Positions 38,664 through 47,355 of a stretch of DNA of 64,000 nucleotides are shown piece by piece. Positions within the stretch are counted from its first letter, which is position 1; each line of letters starts with the position of its first letter. The position numbers and the translations under genes were made by a program. The notes beneath the pieces are model-generated. The model was not told where the DNA came from and ran no database searches. It saw only the letters and a list, made by a program, of their open reading frames with translations. This DNA comes from Sulfuritalea sp. Its GTDB lineage: Bacteria; Pseudomonadota; Gammaproteobacteria; Burkholderiales; Rhodocyclaceae. Location: the NCBI GenBank assembly GCA_016708585.1, contig JADJFK010000006.1, forward strand, positions 1-64,000. The letters are read 5' to 3'.

Positions 38664-39302
38664 ATGTGGATCGACACCCACTGTCATACGAAATACTCGT
38701 ACGACAACTGGCTCGAACCGCTGGACCTGATACGCCGCGCCAGGGCGCTGGGCCTCGACGGCGTGGTGATCACCGAGCACTATTCCTACGAGGCCTCGGC
38801 GCCGGTGGAGCAGGTGGGCCGCGACGAGGGCTTCCTGGTCCTGCGCGGGGTGGAGATCGCGACCGACCGGGGGCATCTGCTGGCCTACGGGGTGGAAGAC
38901 GACGGCTGGAACATCTGGGGGCGCGACAGCTACCTGCCGCTGGAAGGGGTGATAGCACGCATCAACGACCTCGGCGGCATCTGCGCACCGGCCCATCCCT
39001 TCCGCAACGTGGGGCTGGCCAGCCTGATGGAAGGTTTGCTGGAACTGAAGGACATCGCCGCCGTGGAGTCGCACAACGGAGTCAACCAGGAGAGCGACAA
39101 CGACCTGGCGATCAGCACGGCCAGCCACCTGGGCCTGCCGACGCTGGGCGGCAGCGATTGCCACAAGACGGTGGCCGTCGGGCGCTGTGCGACGAAGTTT
39201 TCGCAGCCGGTGCATGACATGGCGAGCTTCATCGCCGCGGTGAAGGCCGGCGCCTGCCGCGGTGCGTATTACCCGCCCTACACGGGCGGCGCTGGAGGAT
39301 AG
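38664..39302 (+). CDS. PHP-domain metal-dependent phosphoesterase in the bzd cluster (BzdU position)
   Basis: 212 aa PHP protein. It starts MWIDTHCHTKYSYDNW (HxH metal motif) and continues with GVVITEHYSYE, LRGVEIATDRGHLLAYG, PAHPFRN and the late GGSDCHKTVAVGR, all metal-ligand positions of PHP/TrpH-like enzymes. It would hydrolyse a phosphoester or nucleotide. Role in benzoate degradation unknown. GTG 38649 would add five residues; neither start has a clear ribosome site, so it may be coupled to the preceding stop (38642). Confidence 0.8.
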   Translation: MWIDTHCHTKYSYDNWLEPLDLIRRARALGLDGVVITEHYSYEASAPVEQVGRDEGFLVLRGVEIATDRGHLLAYGVEDDGWNIWGRDSYLPLEGVIARINDLGGICAPAHPFRNVGLASLMEGLLELKDIAAVESHNGVNQESDNDLAISTASHLGLPTLGGSDCHKTVAVGRCATKFSQPVHDMASFIAAVKAGACRGAYYPPYTGGAGG

Positions 39303-39369
39303 GACGGTAACCGATTGGCGCGCCCGGGCGATCCCGGGCCGGGCAGCGAACAGCGTCGAGGAGGAAGGC

Positions 39370-41922
39370 ATGGAGGCGGTACAGACGTCGCAGATCAGGT
39401 GGTACAAGGGCAAGTCGGCAGCCGCTGCGGCGGCGGCCGACAGCCAACTCGTGAAGCTCAGCATCGACGGCAAGGAGGTCGAGGCGCCGCTCGGCACGTC
39501 GCTGCTTTCCGCCGCGAGCGCCGCCGGCATCTACATCCCCGCCCTGTGCGCCCATCCCGATTTGCCGCCCGCCAGCCAGCGCGGCGGCACTGATTCGGGC
39601 TGCAATCTCTGCGTAGTCGAAATCGCCGGCCAGACCGGCATGCGCACCTCCTGTTCGATTCCGGTCGAGGCCGGCATGCAGGTCAGCACCACCTCGCCGC
39701 AGATCGACAAGTTCCGCAAGGAACGCATCGCCAAGACGCTGGGCACGCATCCCCATGTCTGCCTCACCTGCCCGCAGCGCGATGGCTGCAGCCGCACCAC
39801 CTGTTCCTTCGGCAACCCCGTCGAGCAGCGCTGCTGCTCCATCTTCAACAGCTGCGAACTGCGCAAGGTCGCCGATCACGTCGGCATTCCGCCGACCACG
39901 CCCAACTACAAGCACGTCCAGCTGCCGGTGATCAAGGACGAGCCCTTCTACGATCGCGATTACAACCTCTGCATCGACTGCCGGCGCTGCCTGGTGGCCT
40001 GCAACGATGTGCGCGGCGTCGGCTGCCTGGAAGTCAAGAACACCGACGGCCGCACCTGGGTCGGCACCATCGCGCCGACGCTGCTCGAATCCGGCTGCAA
40101 ATTCTGCAGTGCCTGCGTCACGGTTTGCCCGACCGGCGCGCTGATGGATCGCACGCTCGACCCGGCGCGCAAGGAAGAAACCCAGGTGCCGTGCAAGGCC
40201 ACCTGTCCGGCCGGCATCGACGTGCCGCGCTACGTGCAACTGGTGGGCCTCGGCATGTACGGCGAGGCGGTCGCCGTGGTGCGCGAAAAGCTGCCCTTCC
40301 CCGGCATCCTCGGCCGCGCCTGCTTCAGTCCCTGCGAATCGGCCTGCCGGCGCAAGGATCTCGACGATCCGCTGTCGATCCGCAGCTTGAAGCGCATCGC
40401 CGCGGACAACGACACCGGCATCTGGCGCCAGTATTCGAAGCAGCTGCCGCCCTCGGGCAAGAAGGTGGCGGTGATCGGCGCCGGTCCCGGCGGACTGACC
40501 GCCGCCTATTACCTGGCCAAGAAGGGCCACGCCGTCACGGTGTTCGAGGCGCTGCCCGCCGCGGGGGGCATGGCGCGCTACGGCATTCCCTCGTACCGCG
40601 TGCCGCTGGAAGTGATCGACGGCGAAGTCGCCGAAGTCGAGAAGCTCGGCGTCGAATTCAGGTTCAACACCCGCATCGAGAGCGTCGACGACCTCCAGGC
40701 GCAGGGCTACGACGCGGTCTTTCTCGGTATCGGCGCGCAAAGCGGCGACGCGCTCGGCCTGCCCGGCGATGACCTGCCCAACGTGATCGACAGCCCGACC
40801 TTCCTGCGCGCCGTGACCCTGGGAAAAGTCGGCGATGGCGACACGGCGATCGTGATCGGCAAGCGCGTCGCGGTGATCGGCGGCGGCAACGTGGCGACCG
40901 ACAACGCGCGTTCGGCGCGGCGACTCGGCGCCGAGGTGGTGGACATGATCTACCGCCGCACCCGCGAGGAAATGCCGGCCCGCGACGACGAAGTGCAGGG
41001 CTGCATCGAAGAGAAGGTGAATTTCCGCTTCCTGCTGGCGCCGAAGAAAATCGAACTCAACGACAGCGGCAGCTCGCGCCTGAGGATCACTTACATCAAG
41101 ATGGAACTCGGCGAGCCTGACGCCTCGGGCCGCCGTCGCCCGATGGAAGTTGCCGGCAGCGAGTTCACCGAGGACGTCGATCTGGTGATCGGCGCCATTG
41201 GCCAGCGTCCGGAAGCGATTTCGGGTTACGGCGTAAACCTGGCGAAGAACAACCGCGTCCAGGTGCGCGAGGACAATATGCTCACCAGCCGTCCCGGCGT
41301 CTATGCCGGCGGCGACTGCGTACTCGGCCCTTCGACGCTGATCGAGTCTGTCGCCCAGGGCCGCAAGGCCGCGGCGGCGATCGATGCCTATCTTGGCGGC
41401 GACGGCAACATCGAGGAGAAGCTGCTGCCGGACTGGGATACCGATCCGCACATCGGCCGCGAGGAAGGCTTCAATACGCGCAAGCGCCTGCATCCGATCT
41501 TCATCGATCCGGCCAAGCGCAACAACTGGGATGAGGTCGAACTCGGTTTCGACGAGGCGACCGCGCGTGCCGAGGCCCTGCGCTGCCTCAAGTGCAATCT
41601 CGCGGCGAAGATCGAGGACATGGTCCTGCCGCCCGAGGCCTGGCTGGAGTTGAATGCAGAAAACGTGGCCACGGTGCAGACCGAATCCGGCGTGTATCAG
41701 TTGCTCGATGCCGACAAAAAGGTGCTGGTAATCAAGGGCGTCGAGAACCTGCGCGAAGGCCTCGAAGCCATGCTCGACAAGGCCGACGTCGCCAAATACT
41801 TCGTCTGGGAGGACGCACCCTTCTTCAGCCAGCGCGAGAACCAGATGGTGCAGGCCTACATGCAGCAGTACGGCGGCATGCCTCCGGGCGTTGGCGGCGA
41901 CGACATGGACGACTTGTTCTGA
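39370..41922 (+). CDS. bzdV: NAD(P)H:ferredoxin oxidoreductase BzdV
   Basis: 850 aa multidomain iron-sulfur flavoprotein. The N-terminus is a NuoG-like [2Fe-2S] domain (CNLCVVEIAGQTGMRTSC), then HVCLTCPQRDGC, two [4Fe-4S] groups (CIDCRRCLVAC, CKFCSACVTVCP), a GltD-type linker (CPAGIDVPRYV), FAD site VIGAGPGGLTAAYYLAKKG and NAD(P) site VIGGGNVATDNARSA. It likely reduces ferredoxin BzdM from pyridine nucleotide. ATG 39370 with GAGGAGGAAG. Electron balance of that uphill reaction is not explained by sequence. Confidence 0.88.
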   Translation: MEAVQTSQIRWYKGKSAAAAAAADSQLVKLSIDGKEVEAPLGTSLLSAASAAGIYIPALCAHPDLPPASQRGGTDSGCNLCVVEIAGQTGMRTSCSIPVEAGMQVSTTSPQIDKFRKERIAKTLGTHPHVCLTCPQRDGCSRTTCSFGNPVEQRCCSIFNSCELRKVADHVGIPPTTPNYKHVQLPVIKDEPFYDRDYNLCIDCRRCLVACNDVRGVGCLEVKNTDGRTWVGTIAPTLLESGCKFCSACVTVCPTGALMDRTLDPARKEETQVPCKATCPAGIDVPRYVQLVGLGMYGEAVAVVREKLPFPGILGRACFSPCESACRRKDLDDPLSIRSLKRIAADNDTGIWRQYSKQLPPSGKKVAVIGAGPGGLTAAYYLAKKGHAVTVFEALPAAGGMARYGIPSYRVPLEVIDGEVAEVEKLGVEFRFNTRIESVDDLQAQGYDAVFLGIGAQSGDALGLPGDDLPNVIDSPTFLRAVTLGKVGDGDTAIVIGKRVAVIGGGNVATDNARSARRLGAEVVDMIYRRTREEMPARDDEVQGCIEEKVNFRFLLAPKKIELNDSGSSRLRITYIKMELGEPDASGRRRPMEVAGSEFTEDVDLVIGAIGQRPEAISGYGVNLAKNNRVQVREDNMLTSRPGVYAGGDCVLGPSTLIESVAQGRKAAAAIDAYLGGDGNIEEKLLPDWDTDPHIGREEGFNTRKRLHPIFIDPAKRNNWDEVELGFDEATARAEALRCLKCNLAAKIEDMVLPPEAWLELNAENVATVQTESGVYQLLDADKKVLVIKGVENLREGLEAMLDKADVAKYFVWEDAPFFSQRENQMVQAYMQQYGGMPPGVGGDDMDDLF

Positions 41923-42149
41923 TGGGCGCCGTGATCGACTTTTACACCGCGCGCCCGCTGGCCTCGGTTGCCAAGGCCGAGGCGCGCTGCCGCTGCACGC
42001 TGTGCGGTGCCGACCTGTGGCACATCAGCGCCTCGGGCGAAGTCTGCTGCGCCGATTGTGACACCGTCTGCCCCTACCGTATCGATGCGACACCCGGCGG
42101 CCGTCGCGCCGAATGCGCGCTGACCGCCAACGAACAGGAGAACCACTGA
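41922..42149 (+). CDS. 75-residue zinc-ribbon-like protein between bzdV and bzdW
   Basis: ATG overlaps the bzdV stop (TGATG). The product has a C4-type pattern in RCTLCGADLWHISASGEVCCADCDTVCP, likely one zinc or cluster site, and no other domain. It ends 2 bp before the bzdW start and contains that gene's ribosome site (CAGGAG). No function recognised. Its tight coupling on both sides argues it is translated. Confidence 0.65.
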   Translation: MGAVIDFYTARPLASVAKAEARCRCTLCGADLWHISASGEVCCADCDTVCPYRIDATPGGRRAECALTANEQENH

Positions 42150-42151
42150 GC

Positions 42152-42925
42152 ATGGCCGATTTCAAATTCATAGCCTGCGAGGAGCAGGGCGATGTGCTGC
42201 GCATCGCGATCAACCGCCCGCCCTACAACGTGCTCGACATCGCCACCATGGAGGAGATGAACACCGCGCTGGACCTGGCGATGGACAACAAGACCGCCAA
42301 GGTGCTGGTGATCACCGGCAACGGCGACAAGACCTTTTCCTCCGGCGTGGATGTGATGGACCACACGCCGGACAAGGTGGTGAAGATGATCGACGTCTTC
42401 CACGGCCTGCTGAAGCGCCTGATGCTGGTGCCGATCCCGACCGTGGCTGTGGTGAATGGCCCGGCGCTGGGTGGCGGCTGTGAACTGGCCATCGCCTGCG
42501 ACATGGTGCTGGCGTCGGAAAAGGCCAAGTTCGGCCAGCCGGAGATCAAGCTCGGCGTCTTCCCGCCGATCGCCGCCATCCTGCTGCCGCGCCAGGTGCC
42601 GATGACCAAGGTGATGGAGCTGCTGCTCGGCGGCGGCATCATCGACGCGAAGGAAGCCCACCGCATCGGCATGGTGAATGCCGTGTTTGCGCCGGAAAGC
42701 TTTGCTGCCGATTGCGCGAAATACCTGGAGCAATTCACGACGCTGTCCCGCGTGGCCCTGCTGCATACCAAGAAGGCGGTCAAGGAGGCGGCCACCCGTC
42801 CGTTCTACGAGGCGCTGCACCACGTCGAACACCACTATTTGCATGAACTGATGGCCACCGAGGATGCCGTGGAAGGTCTGAATTCGTTCATGGAAAAACG
42901 CAAGCCTGTCTGGAAAAACAAATAA
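42152..42925 (+). CDS. bzdW: Cyclohexa-1,5-diene-1-carbonyl-CoA hydratase BzdW
   Basis: 257 aa crotonase-fold hydratase, first step after ring reduction; gives 6-hydroxycyclohex-1-ene-1-carbonyl-CoA. Crotonase features: TFSSGVDVMDH, NGPALGGGCELAIACDMVLA (oxyanion hole) and FGQPEIKLGVFPPIA. ATG 42152. Followed closely by bzdX and bzdY, the next two enzymes of the pathway. Confidence 0.92.
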   Translation: MADFKFIACEEQGDVLRIAINRPPYNVLDIATMEEMNTALDLAMDNKTAKVLVITGNGDKTFSSGVDVMDHTPDKVVKMIDVFHGLLKRLMLVPIPTVAVVNGPALGGGCELAIACDMVLASEKAKFGQPEIKLGVFPPIAAILLPRQVPMTKVMELLLGGGIIDAKEAHRIGMVNAVFAPESFAADCAKYLEQFTTLSRVALLHTKKAVKEAATRPFYEALHHVEHHYLHELMATEDAVEGLNSFMEKRKPVWKNK

Positions 42926-42935
42926 GGATATGACG

Positions 42936-44003
42936 ATGATTCCAAGCACCATCAAGACCTGGCAGATGACGGTACCGGGGACGCTGACAAAAACCGAAAT
43001 CCCGGTGCCGACGCTGCAACCCGGCGAAGTCCTGGTCGAAGTCAAGGGCTGTGGCGTCTGCCACACCGACCTGTCCTACTTCTACATGGGCGTGCGCACC
43101 GACCAGCCGCCTCCGCTGTCGCTGGGCCACGAGATTTCCGGCGTGGTGGTTGCCGGTGAGGCCAGTTACATCGGCAAGGAAGTCATCATTCCCGCCGTGC
43201 TCCCTTGCAACAAGTGCGAGCTGTGCAAGACCGGGCGCGGCAACCGTTGCCTGGCGCAGAAGATGCCCGGCAATTCGATGGGCATCTACGGCGGCTACTC
43301 CAGCCACATCCCGGTGCCGGCCGTTGACCTGTGTGTCGTCGGCAATCGCGGCAACGTGCCGCTGGAGCACCTCTCGGTGATCGCCGATGCGGTGACCACA
43401 CCCTACCAGGCGGCGCGTCGCGCGCGGCTTGCCCCCGGCGATCGCGTCATCGTCATCGGCGCCGCCGGCGGCGTCGGCAGCTTCATGACCCAGGTGGCCA
43501 AGGGCATGGGCGCGGCGGCGGTGATCGGCATCGACATCAACGAGGAAAAGCTGGAGTTCATGAAGGGCTACGGCGCCGACTTCACCATCAACCCGAAGGG
43601 CAAGACGGCCAAGGAAGTCAAGGAAGCCTTCAAGACCTGGTGCAAGGAAAAGGGCCTGCCTTCCAACTACGGCTGGAAAATCTTCGAAGTGACCGGCACC
43701 AAGCCCGGCCAGGAACTGGCGCTGTCGCTGCTGTCCTTCACCGGCATGCTGATGGTGGTCGGCTACGGCACCGATGAGACCAGCTACATGCTGTCCAAGC
43801 TGATGGCCTTCGATGCCGAACTTATTGGCACCTGGGGCTGTCCGCCCGAGTTCTATCCGCAGGTGCTTGAAATGTGCCTCGACGGCCGCATCAATCTCGG
43901 CCCCTTCGTCGAGACGCGGCCGATGAGCCAGATCGAACAGGTGTTCGACGAGGCCCACCACGGCAAGCTCAAGCGCCGCGTGATTCTTACCCCCGATTTC
44001 TGA
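42936..44003 (+). CDS. bzdX: 6-Hydroxycyclohex-1-ene-1-carbonyl-CoA dehydrogenase BzdX
   Basis: 355 aa zinc medium-chain dehydrogenase, NAD-dependent. Catalytic zinc site GCGVCHTDLSYFY and GHEISGVVV; structural zinc site CNKCELCKTGRGNRC; Rossmann motif IGAAGGVGSFMTQVA. ATG 42936 is preferred because AAGGA lies about 8 bases before it; ATG 42930 is too close. Oxidises the hydratase product to the 6-oxo compound. Confidence 0.93.
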   Translation: MIPSTIKTWQMTVPGTLTKTEIPVPTLQPGEVLVEVKGCGVCHTDLSYFYMGVRTDQPPPLSLGHEISGVVVAGEASYIGKEVIIPAVLPCNKCELCKTGRGNRCLAQKMPGNSMGIYGGYSSHIPVPAVDLCVVGNRGNVPLEHLSVIADAVTTPYQAARRARLAPGDRVIVIGAAGGVGSFMTQVAKGMGAAAVIGIDINEEKLEFMKGYGADFTINPKGKTAKEVKEAFKTWCKEKGLPSNYGWKIFEVTGTKPGQELALSLLSFTGMLMVVGYGTDETSYMLSKLMAFDAELIGTWGCPPEFYPQVLEMCLDGRINLGPFVETRPMSQIEQVFDEAHHGKLKRRVILTPDF

Positions 44004-44039
44004 CAACGCTCACCCACGAATTCACAGAGGAGAAACGAC

Positions 44040-45170
44040 ATGGCATTGGAATGGCTACGCAGGGAAAATGACCTCAAGGATCACCAGCTGATCGACAACA
44101 GTCACTTCGGTGGCGACGCGCCGACGGTGATCTACGAAGAGCGTCCGGTGCTCGACGACAAGGGCGCCGCCGTGGCGGGCCTGTACTCGGCCTGGATCTG
44201 GCTCAACAACCCGACCCAGTACAACTCCTACACCACCGACATGGTCAAGGGCGTGATCGCCGGCATGCAGCGCGCATCGAGCGATCGCAAGATCGTCGCC
44301 GTGGTGTTCACCGCGGTCGGCGACAAGGCCTTCTGCACCGGCGGCAACACCGCCGAATATGCGTCCTACTACTCAAAGCGTCCCAACGAGTATGGCGAGT
44401 ACATGGACCTGTTCAATGCCATGGTCGACGGCATCCTCAACTGCAAGAAGCCGGTGATCAGCCGCGTCAATGGCATGCGCGTCGCCGGCGGCCAGGAAAT
44501 CGGCATGGCCACCGACATCACGGTGACCTCCGACCTCGCCGTCTTCGGCCAGGCCGGCCCCAAGCACGGCTCGGCGCCGGTCGGCGGCTCGACCGACTTC
44601 CTGCCCTGGTTCCTCTCCATGGAAGATGCGATGTACAACTGCATCTCCTGCGAGACCTGGTCCGCCTACAAGATGAAGTCCAAGGGCCTCGTCACCAAGG
44701 CCGTGCCGGTGCTGAAGAAGGACGGCCAGTGGGTTCGCAACCCGCTGGTGCGCACCGACACCTATGTCGATGACGGCGAGATCGTTTACGGCGAGCCCGT
44801 CGCCGCCGACAAGGTCGCCGCCGCCAAGGCGCTGATGGCCGAGTGCAAGACCGACTTCGAACTGCTCGACGCCGAGGTCAATCGCCTGGTGTGGAAGTTC
44901 GCCAACCTGTTCCCGAACTGCCTGATCAACTCGATCGACGGCATCCGCGGCAAGAAGAAGTTCTTCTGGGACCAGATGAAGCTGCCGAACCGCCACTGGC
45001 TCGCGGCCAACATGAACCACGAAGCCTGGCTCGGTTTCAACGCCTTCGACGCCAAGAAGCCGACCGGCAAGGACGTGATCGACTTCATCAAGTTCCGCCA
45101 GCTGGTGGCGGAAGGCGCGCTGTTCGACGACAAGTTCGCCGAGCAGGTGATGGCGAAGCCGAAGGGCTGA
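44040..45170 (+). CDS. bzdY: 6-Oxocyclohex-1-ene-1-carbonyl-CoA hydrolase BzdY
   Basis: 376 aa crotonase-superfamily ring-opening hydrolase (Oah). Adds water and cleaves the ring to 3-hydroxypimelyl-CoA. Seen: FCTGGNTAEYASYYSKRPNEY, NGMRVAGGQEIGMATD and the long family C-terminus. RBS AGAGGAGAAACGAC before ATG 44040. This gene is a diagnostic marker of the anaerobic benzoyl-CoA pathway. Confidence 0.95.
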   Translation: MALEWLRRENDLKDHQLIDNSHFGGDAPTVIYEERPVLDDKGAAVAGLYSAWIWLNNPTQYNSYTTDMVKGVIAGMQRASSDRKIVAVVFTAVGDKAFCTGGNTAEYASYYSKRPNEYGEYMDLFNAMVDGILNCKKPVISRVNGMRVAGGQEIGMATDITVTSDLAVFGQAGPKHGSAPVGGSTDFLPWFLSMEDAMYNCISCETWSAYKMKSKGLVTKAVPVLKKDGQWVRNPLVRTDTYVDDGEIVYGEPVAADKVAAAKALMAECKTDFELLDAEVNRLVWKFANLFPNCLINSIDGIRGKKKFFWDQMKLPNRHWLAANMNHEAWLGFNAFDAKKPTGKDVIDFIKFRQLVAEGALFDDKFAEQVMAKPKG

Positions 45171-45174
45171 GCTG

Positions 45175-45921
45175 ATGCAACTCAAGGATAGAGTTGCGAT
45201 CGTCACCGGCGCCGGGCAGGGCATCGGCGCCTGCGTGGCGGCAGCCTACGCCCGCGAGGGCGCCAGGGTCGCGGTGGTCGACATGAACGGCGAGGCGGCC
45301 GACAAGGTCGCCGCCCAAATAGTCGGCGCTGGCGGCACGGCGATCGGCGTCGCCTGCGACGTGTCGAACCGCGAGCAGGTCGAGGCCATGGCGGCGAAGG
45401 TCAATGCCGCCTGGGGTCGCATCGACATCCTGGTCAACAACGCCGGCATCACGCGCACCGCGATGCTGCACAAGATGACGCCGGAACAGTGGAACCAGGT
45501 GGTCGGCGTGCATCTCACCGGCGCCTTCAATTGCCTGCAGGCGGTGGTCGGCGGCATGATCGAACGCAAGTACGGGCGCATCATCTACGTCACCTCGGCG
45601 GCCGGCGTGCTCGGCACCATCGGCCAGATCAACTACAGCGCGGCGAAGGCCGGTATCCTCGGCATGACCAAGAGCACGGCGAAGGAACTGGCGCGCTACA
45701 ACATCACGGCCAACGCCATCGCGCCGGGCGCGGCGACGCCGATGACCGAGGTGATCCGCACCGACGAGAAGTTCAAGGACAAGTACCTCGACCGCATTCC
45801 CCTGGGTCGCTGGGCCGAGCCGGAGGAAATCGCGCCGGTGTTCATCTTCTTCGCCTCGGACGCCTCGGCCTACGTCACGGGCCAAATCCTCGCCGCCGAC
45901 GGCGGCATGACAATCCATTGA
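45175..45921 (+). CDS. bzdZ: Short-chain dehydrogenase BzdZ (3-hydroxypimelyl-CoA dehydrogenase)
   Basis: 248 aa SDR. Cofactor motif TGAGQGIGACVA, NNAG (LVNNAGITRTAM), catalytic Ser in YVTSAAGV and YSAAK. By position it oxidises 3-hydroxypimelyl-CoA to the 3-oxo ester. The loop QIVGAGGTAIGVACDV is encoded over a copy of the dispersed repeat. Weak ribosome site 4 bp after bzdY, probably coupled. Confidence 0.87.
   Translation: MQLKDRVAIVTGAGQGIGACVAAAYAREGARVAVVDMNGEAADKVAAQIVGAGGTAIGVACDVSNREQVEAMAAKVNAAWGRIDILVNNAGITRTAMLHKMTPEQWNQVVGVHLTGAFNCLQAVVGGMIERKYGRIIYVTSAAGVLGTIGQINYSAAKAGILGMTKSTAKELARYNITANAIAPGAATPMTEVIRTDEKFKDKYLDRIPLGRWAEPEEIAPVFIFFASDASAYVTGQILAADGGMTIH
45318..45344 (-). repeat. 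Dispersed 26-bp repeat-like copy (coding, in bzdZ)
   Basis: AGTCGGCGCTGGCGG then CACGGCGAT, the reverse orientation of the repeat with two changes. Encodes VGAGGTAI in sense. Confidence 0.5.
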
Positions 45922-46092
45922 CCCCAATGGCTTCGATGCACCGTAACGTATCATCAAGGTGAGCAACTTTGCCTCGCATAAATCGGGCAAATTGGCCCCA
46001 TCCTCCCCTCGCGGGGAGGCTACTAATCGGCTCGCTGCGCTCGACAATTCATGGGTGCGGCGCTCGAAGTAATCAACGTAAAGGACACTAGC
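45922..46092. other. Gap between bzdZ and glutaryl-CoA dehydrogenase with a hairpin
   Basis: 171 bp. CTCCCCTCGCGGGGAG at 46004-46019 forms a strong stem, followed by CTCGCTGCGCTCG. No gene; looks like interspersed repeat DNA within the operon. Confidence 0.55.
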
Positions 46093-47274
46093 ATGGCCGG
46101 TAAAGCAAGTTTCAACTGGGAAGATCCGCTGCTGCTGGACCAGCAGCTCACCGAAGACGAACGCATGGTGCGCGATGCCGCCGCCGCCTACGCCCAGGAC
46201 AAGCTGGCGCCGCGCGTGCTGGAGGCCTTCCGCAACGAGAAGACCGATCCGGCGATCTTCCGCGAGATGGGCGAACTGGGCCTGCTCGGCACCATGATTC
46301 CCGAGGCCTACGGCGGCGCCGGCCTCAATTACGTCTGCTACGGCCTCGCCGCGCGCGAGGTGGAGCGCGTCGATTCCGGCTACCGTTCGATGATGAGCGT
46401 GCAAACCTCGCTGGTGATGGTGCCGATCAACGAGTTCGGCAACGAGGCGACCAAGCGCAAGTATTTGCCGAAGCTGGCGACCGGCGAACTGATCGGCTGC
46501 TTCGGCCTGACCGAGCCCAACCACGGTTCCGACCCCGGCAGCATGGTCACCCGCGCCCGCGCGGTCGACGGCGGCTACAGCATTTCCGGGTCGAAGATGT
46601 GGATCACCAACAGCCCGATTGCCGACGTCTTCGTGGTCTGGGCCAAGGACGACGGCGGCCAGATCCGCGGCTTCGTGCTGGAGAAGGGCTGGAAGGGCCT
46701 CTCCGCACCGGCGATCCACGGCAAGGTCGGCCTGCGCGCATCGATTACCGGCGAGATCGTCATGGATGAAGTCTTCTGTCCCGAGGAAAACGCCTTCCCC
46801 GACGTGCGCGGCCTCAAGGGCCCGTTCACCTGCCTCAACTCCGCCCGCTACGGCATCGCCTGGGGCGCGCTGGGCGCCGCCGAATATTGCTGGCATGCGG
46901 CGCGGCAATACACGCTGGACCGCAAGCAGTTCGGCCGGCCGCTGGCGGCGAATCAACTGATCCAGCTCAAGCTGGCCAACATGCAGACCGAGATCACCCT
47001 CGGCCTGCAAGGCTGCCTGCGCCTCGGCCGCATGAAGGACGAAGGCACGGCGGCGGTCGAGATCACCTCGATCATGAAGCGCAACTCCTGCGGCAAGTCG
47101 CTCGACATCGCCCGCATGGCGCGCGACATGCTCGGCGGCAACGGCATTTCCGACGAGTTCGGCGTGATCCGGCACGTGGTCAACCTCGAAGTGGTGAACA
47201 CCTATGAGGGGACCCACGACATCCACGCGCTGATCCTGGGTCGGGCGCAGACGGGGATCCAGGCCTTCAGTTGA
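46093..47274 (+). CDS. gcdH: Glutaryl-CoA dehydrogenase
   Basis: 393 aa acyl-CoA dehydrogenase of the decarboxylating glutaryl-CoA type; makes crotonyl-CoA and CO2 downstream of pimelyl-CoA beta-oxidation. Seen: GCFGLTEPNHGSDPGSM (FAD site), MDEVFCPEENAFPDV, and the catalytic glutamate in NTYEGTHDIHALILGRA, the glutaryl-CoA dehydrogenase signature. ATG 46093 with AAAGGAC; the frame can extend to 46051 without support. Confidence 0.93.
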   Translation: MAGKASFNWEDPLLLDQQLTEDERMVRDAAAAYAQDKLAPRVLEAFRNEKTDPAIFREMGELGLLGTMIPEAYGGAGLNYVCYGLAAREVERVDSGYRSMMSVQTSLVMVPINEFGNEATKRKYLPKLATGELIGCFGLTEPNHGSDPGSMVTRARAVDGGYSISGSKMWITNSPIADVFVVWAKDDGGQIRGFVLEKGWKGLSAPAIHGKVGLRASITGEIVMDEVFCPEENAFPDVRGLKGPFTCLNSARYGIAWGALGAAEYCWHAARQYTLDRKQFGRPLAANQLIQLKLANMQTEITLGLQGCLRLGRMKDEGTAAVEITSIMKRNSCGKSLDIARMARDMLGGNGISDEFGVIRHVVNLEVVNTYEGTHDIHALILGRAQTGIQAFS

Positions 47275-47355
47275 TGGCGGGCCGGCTGCCAAACCGATCC
47301 GAAGCGTTGTAAAGTAATCGGCAAAACCCGCCACAGAGCGGACGAGGAGACTGTC

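Noticed and set aside
39229..41493. 754-codon frame antisense to bzdV
   Set aside because: Antisense shadow of a long GC-rich gene with no recognisable domain.
42930..42935. ATG 42930 as the bzdX start
   Set aside because: The AAGGA ribosome site lies only a base or two before it; ATG 42936 has proper spacing.
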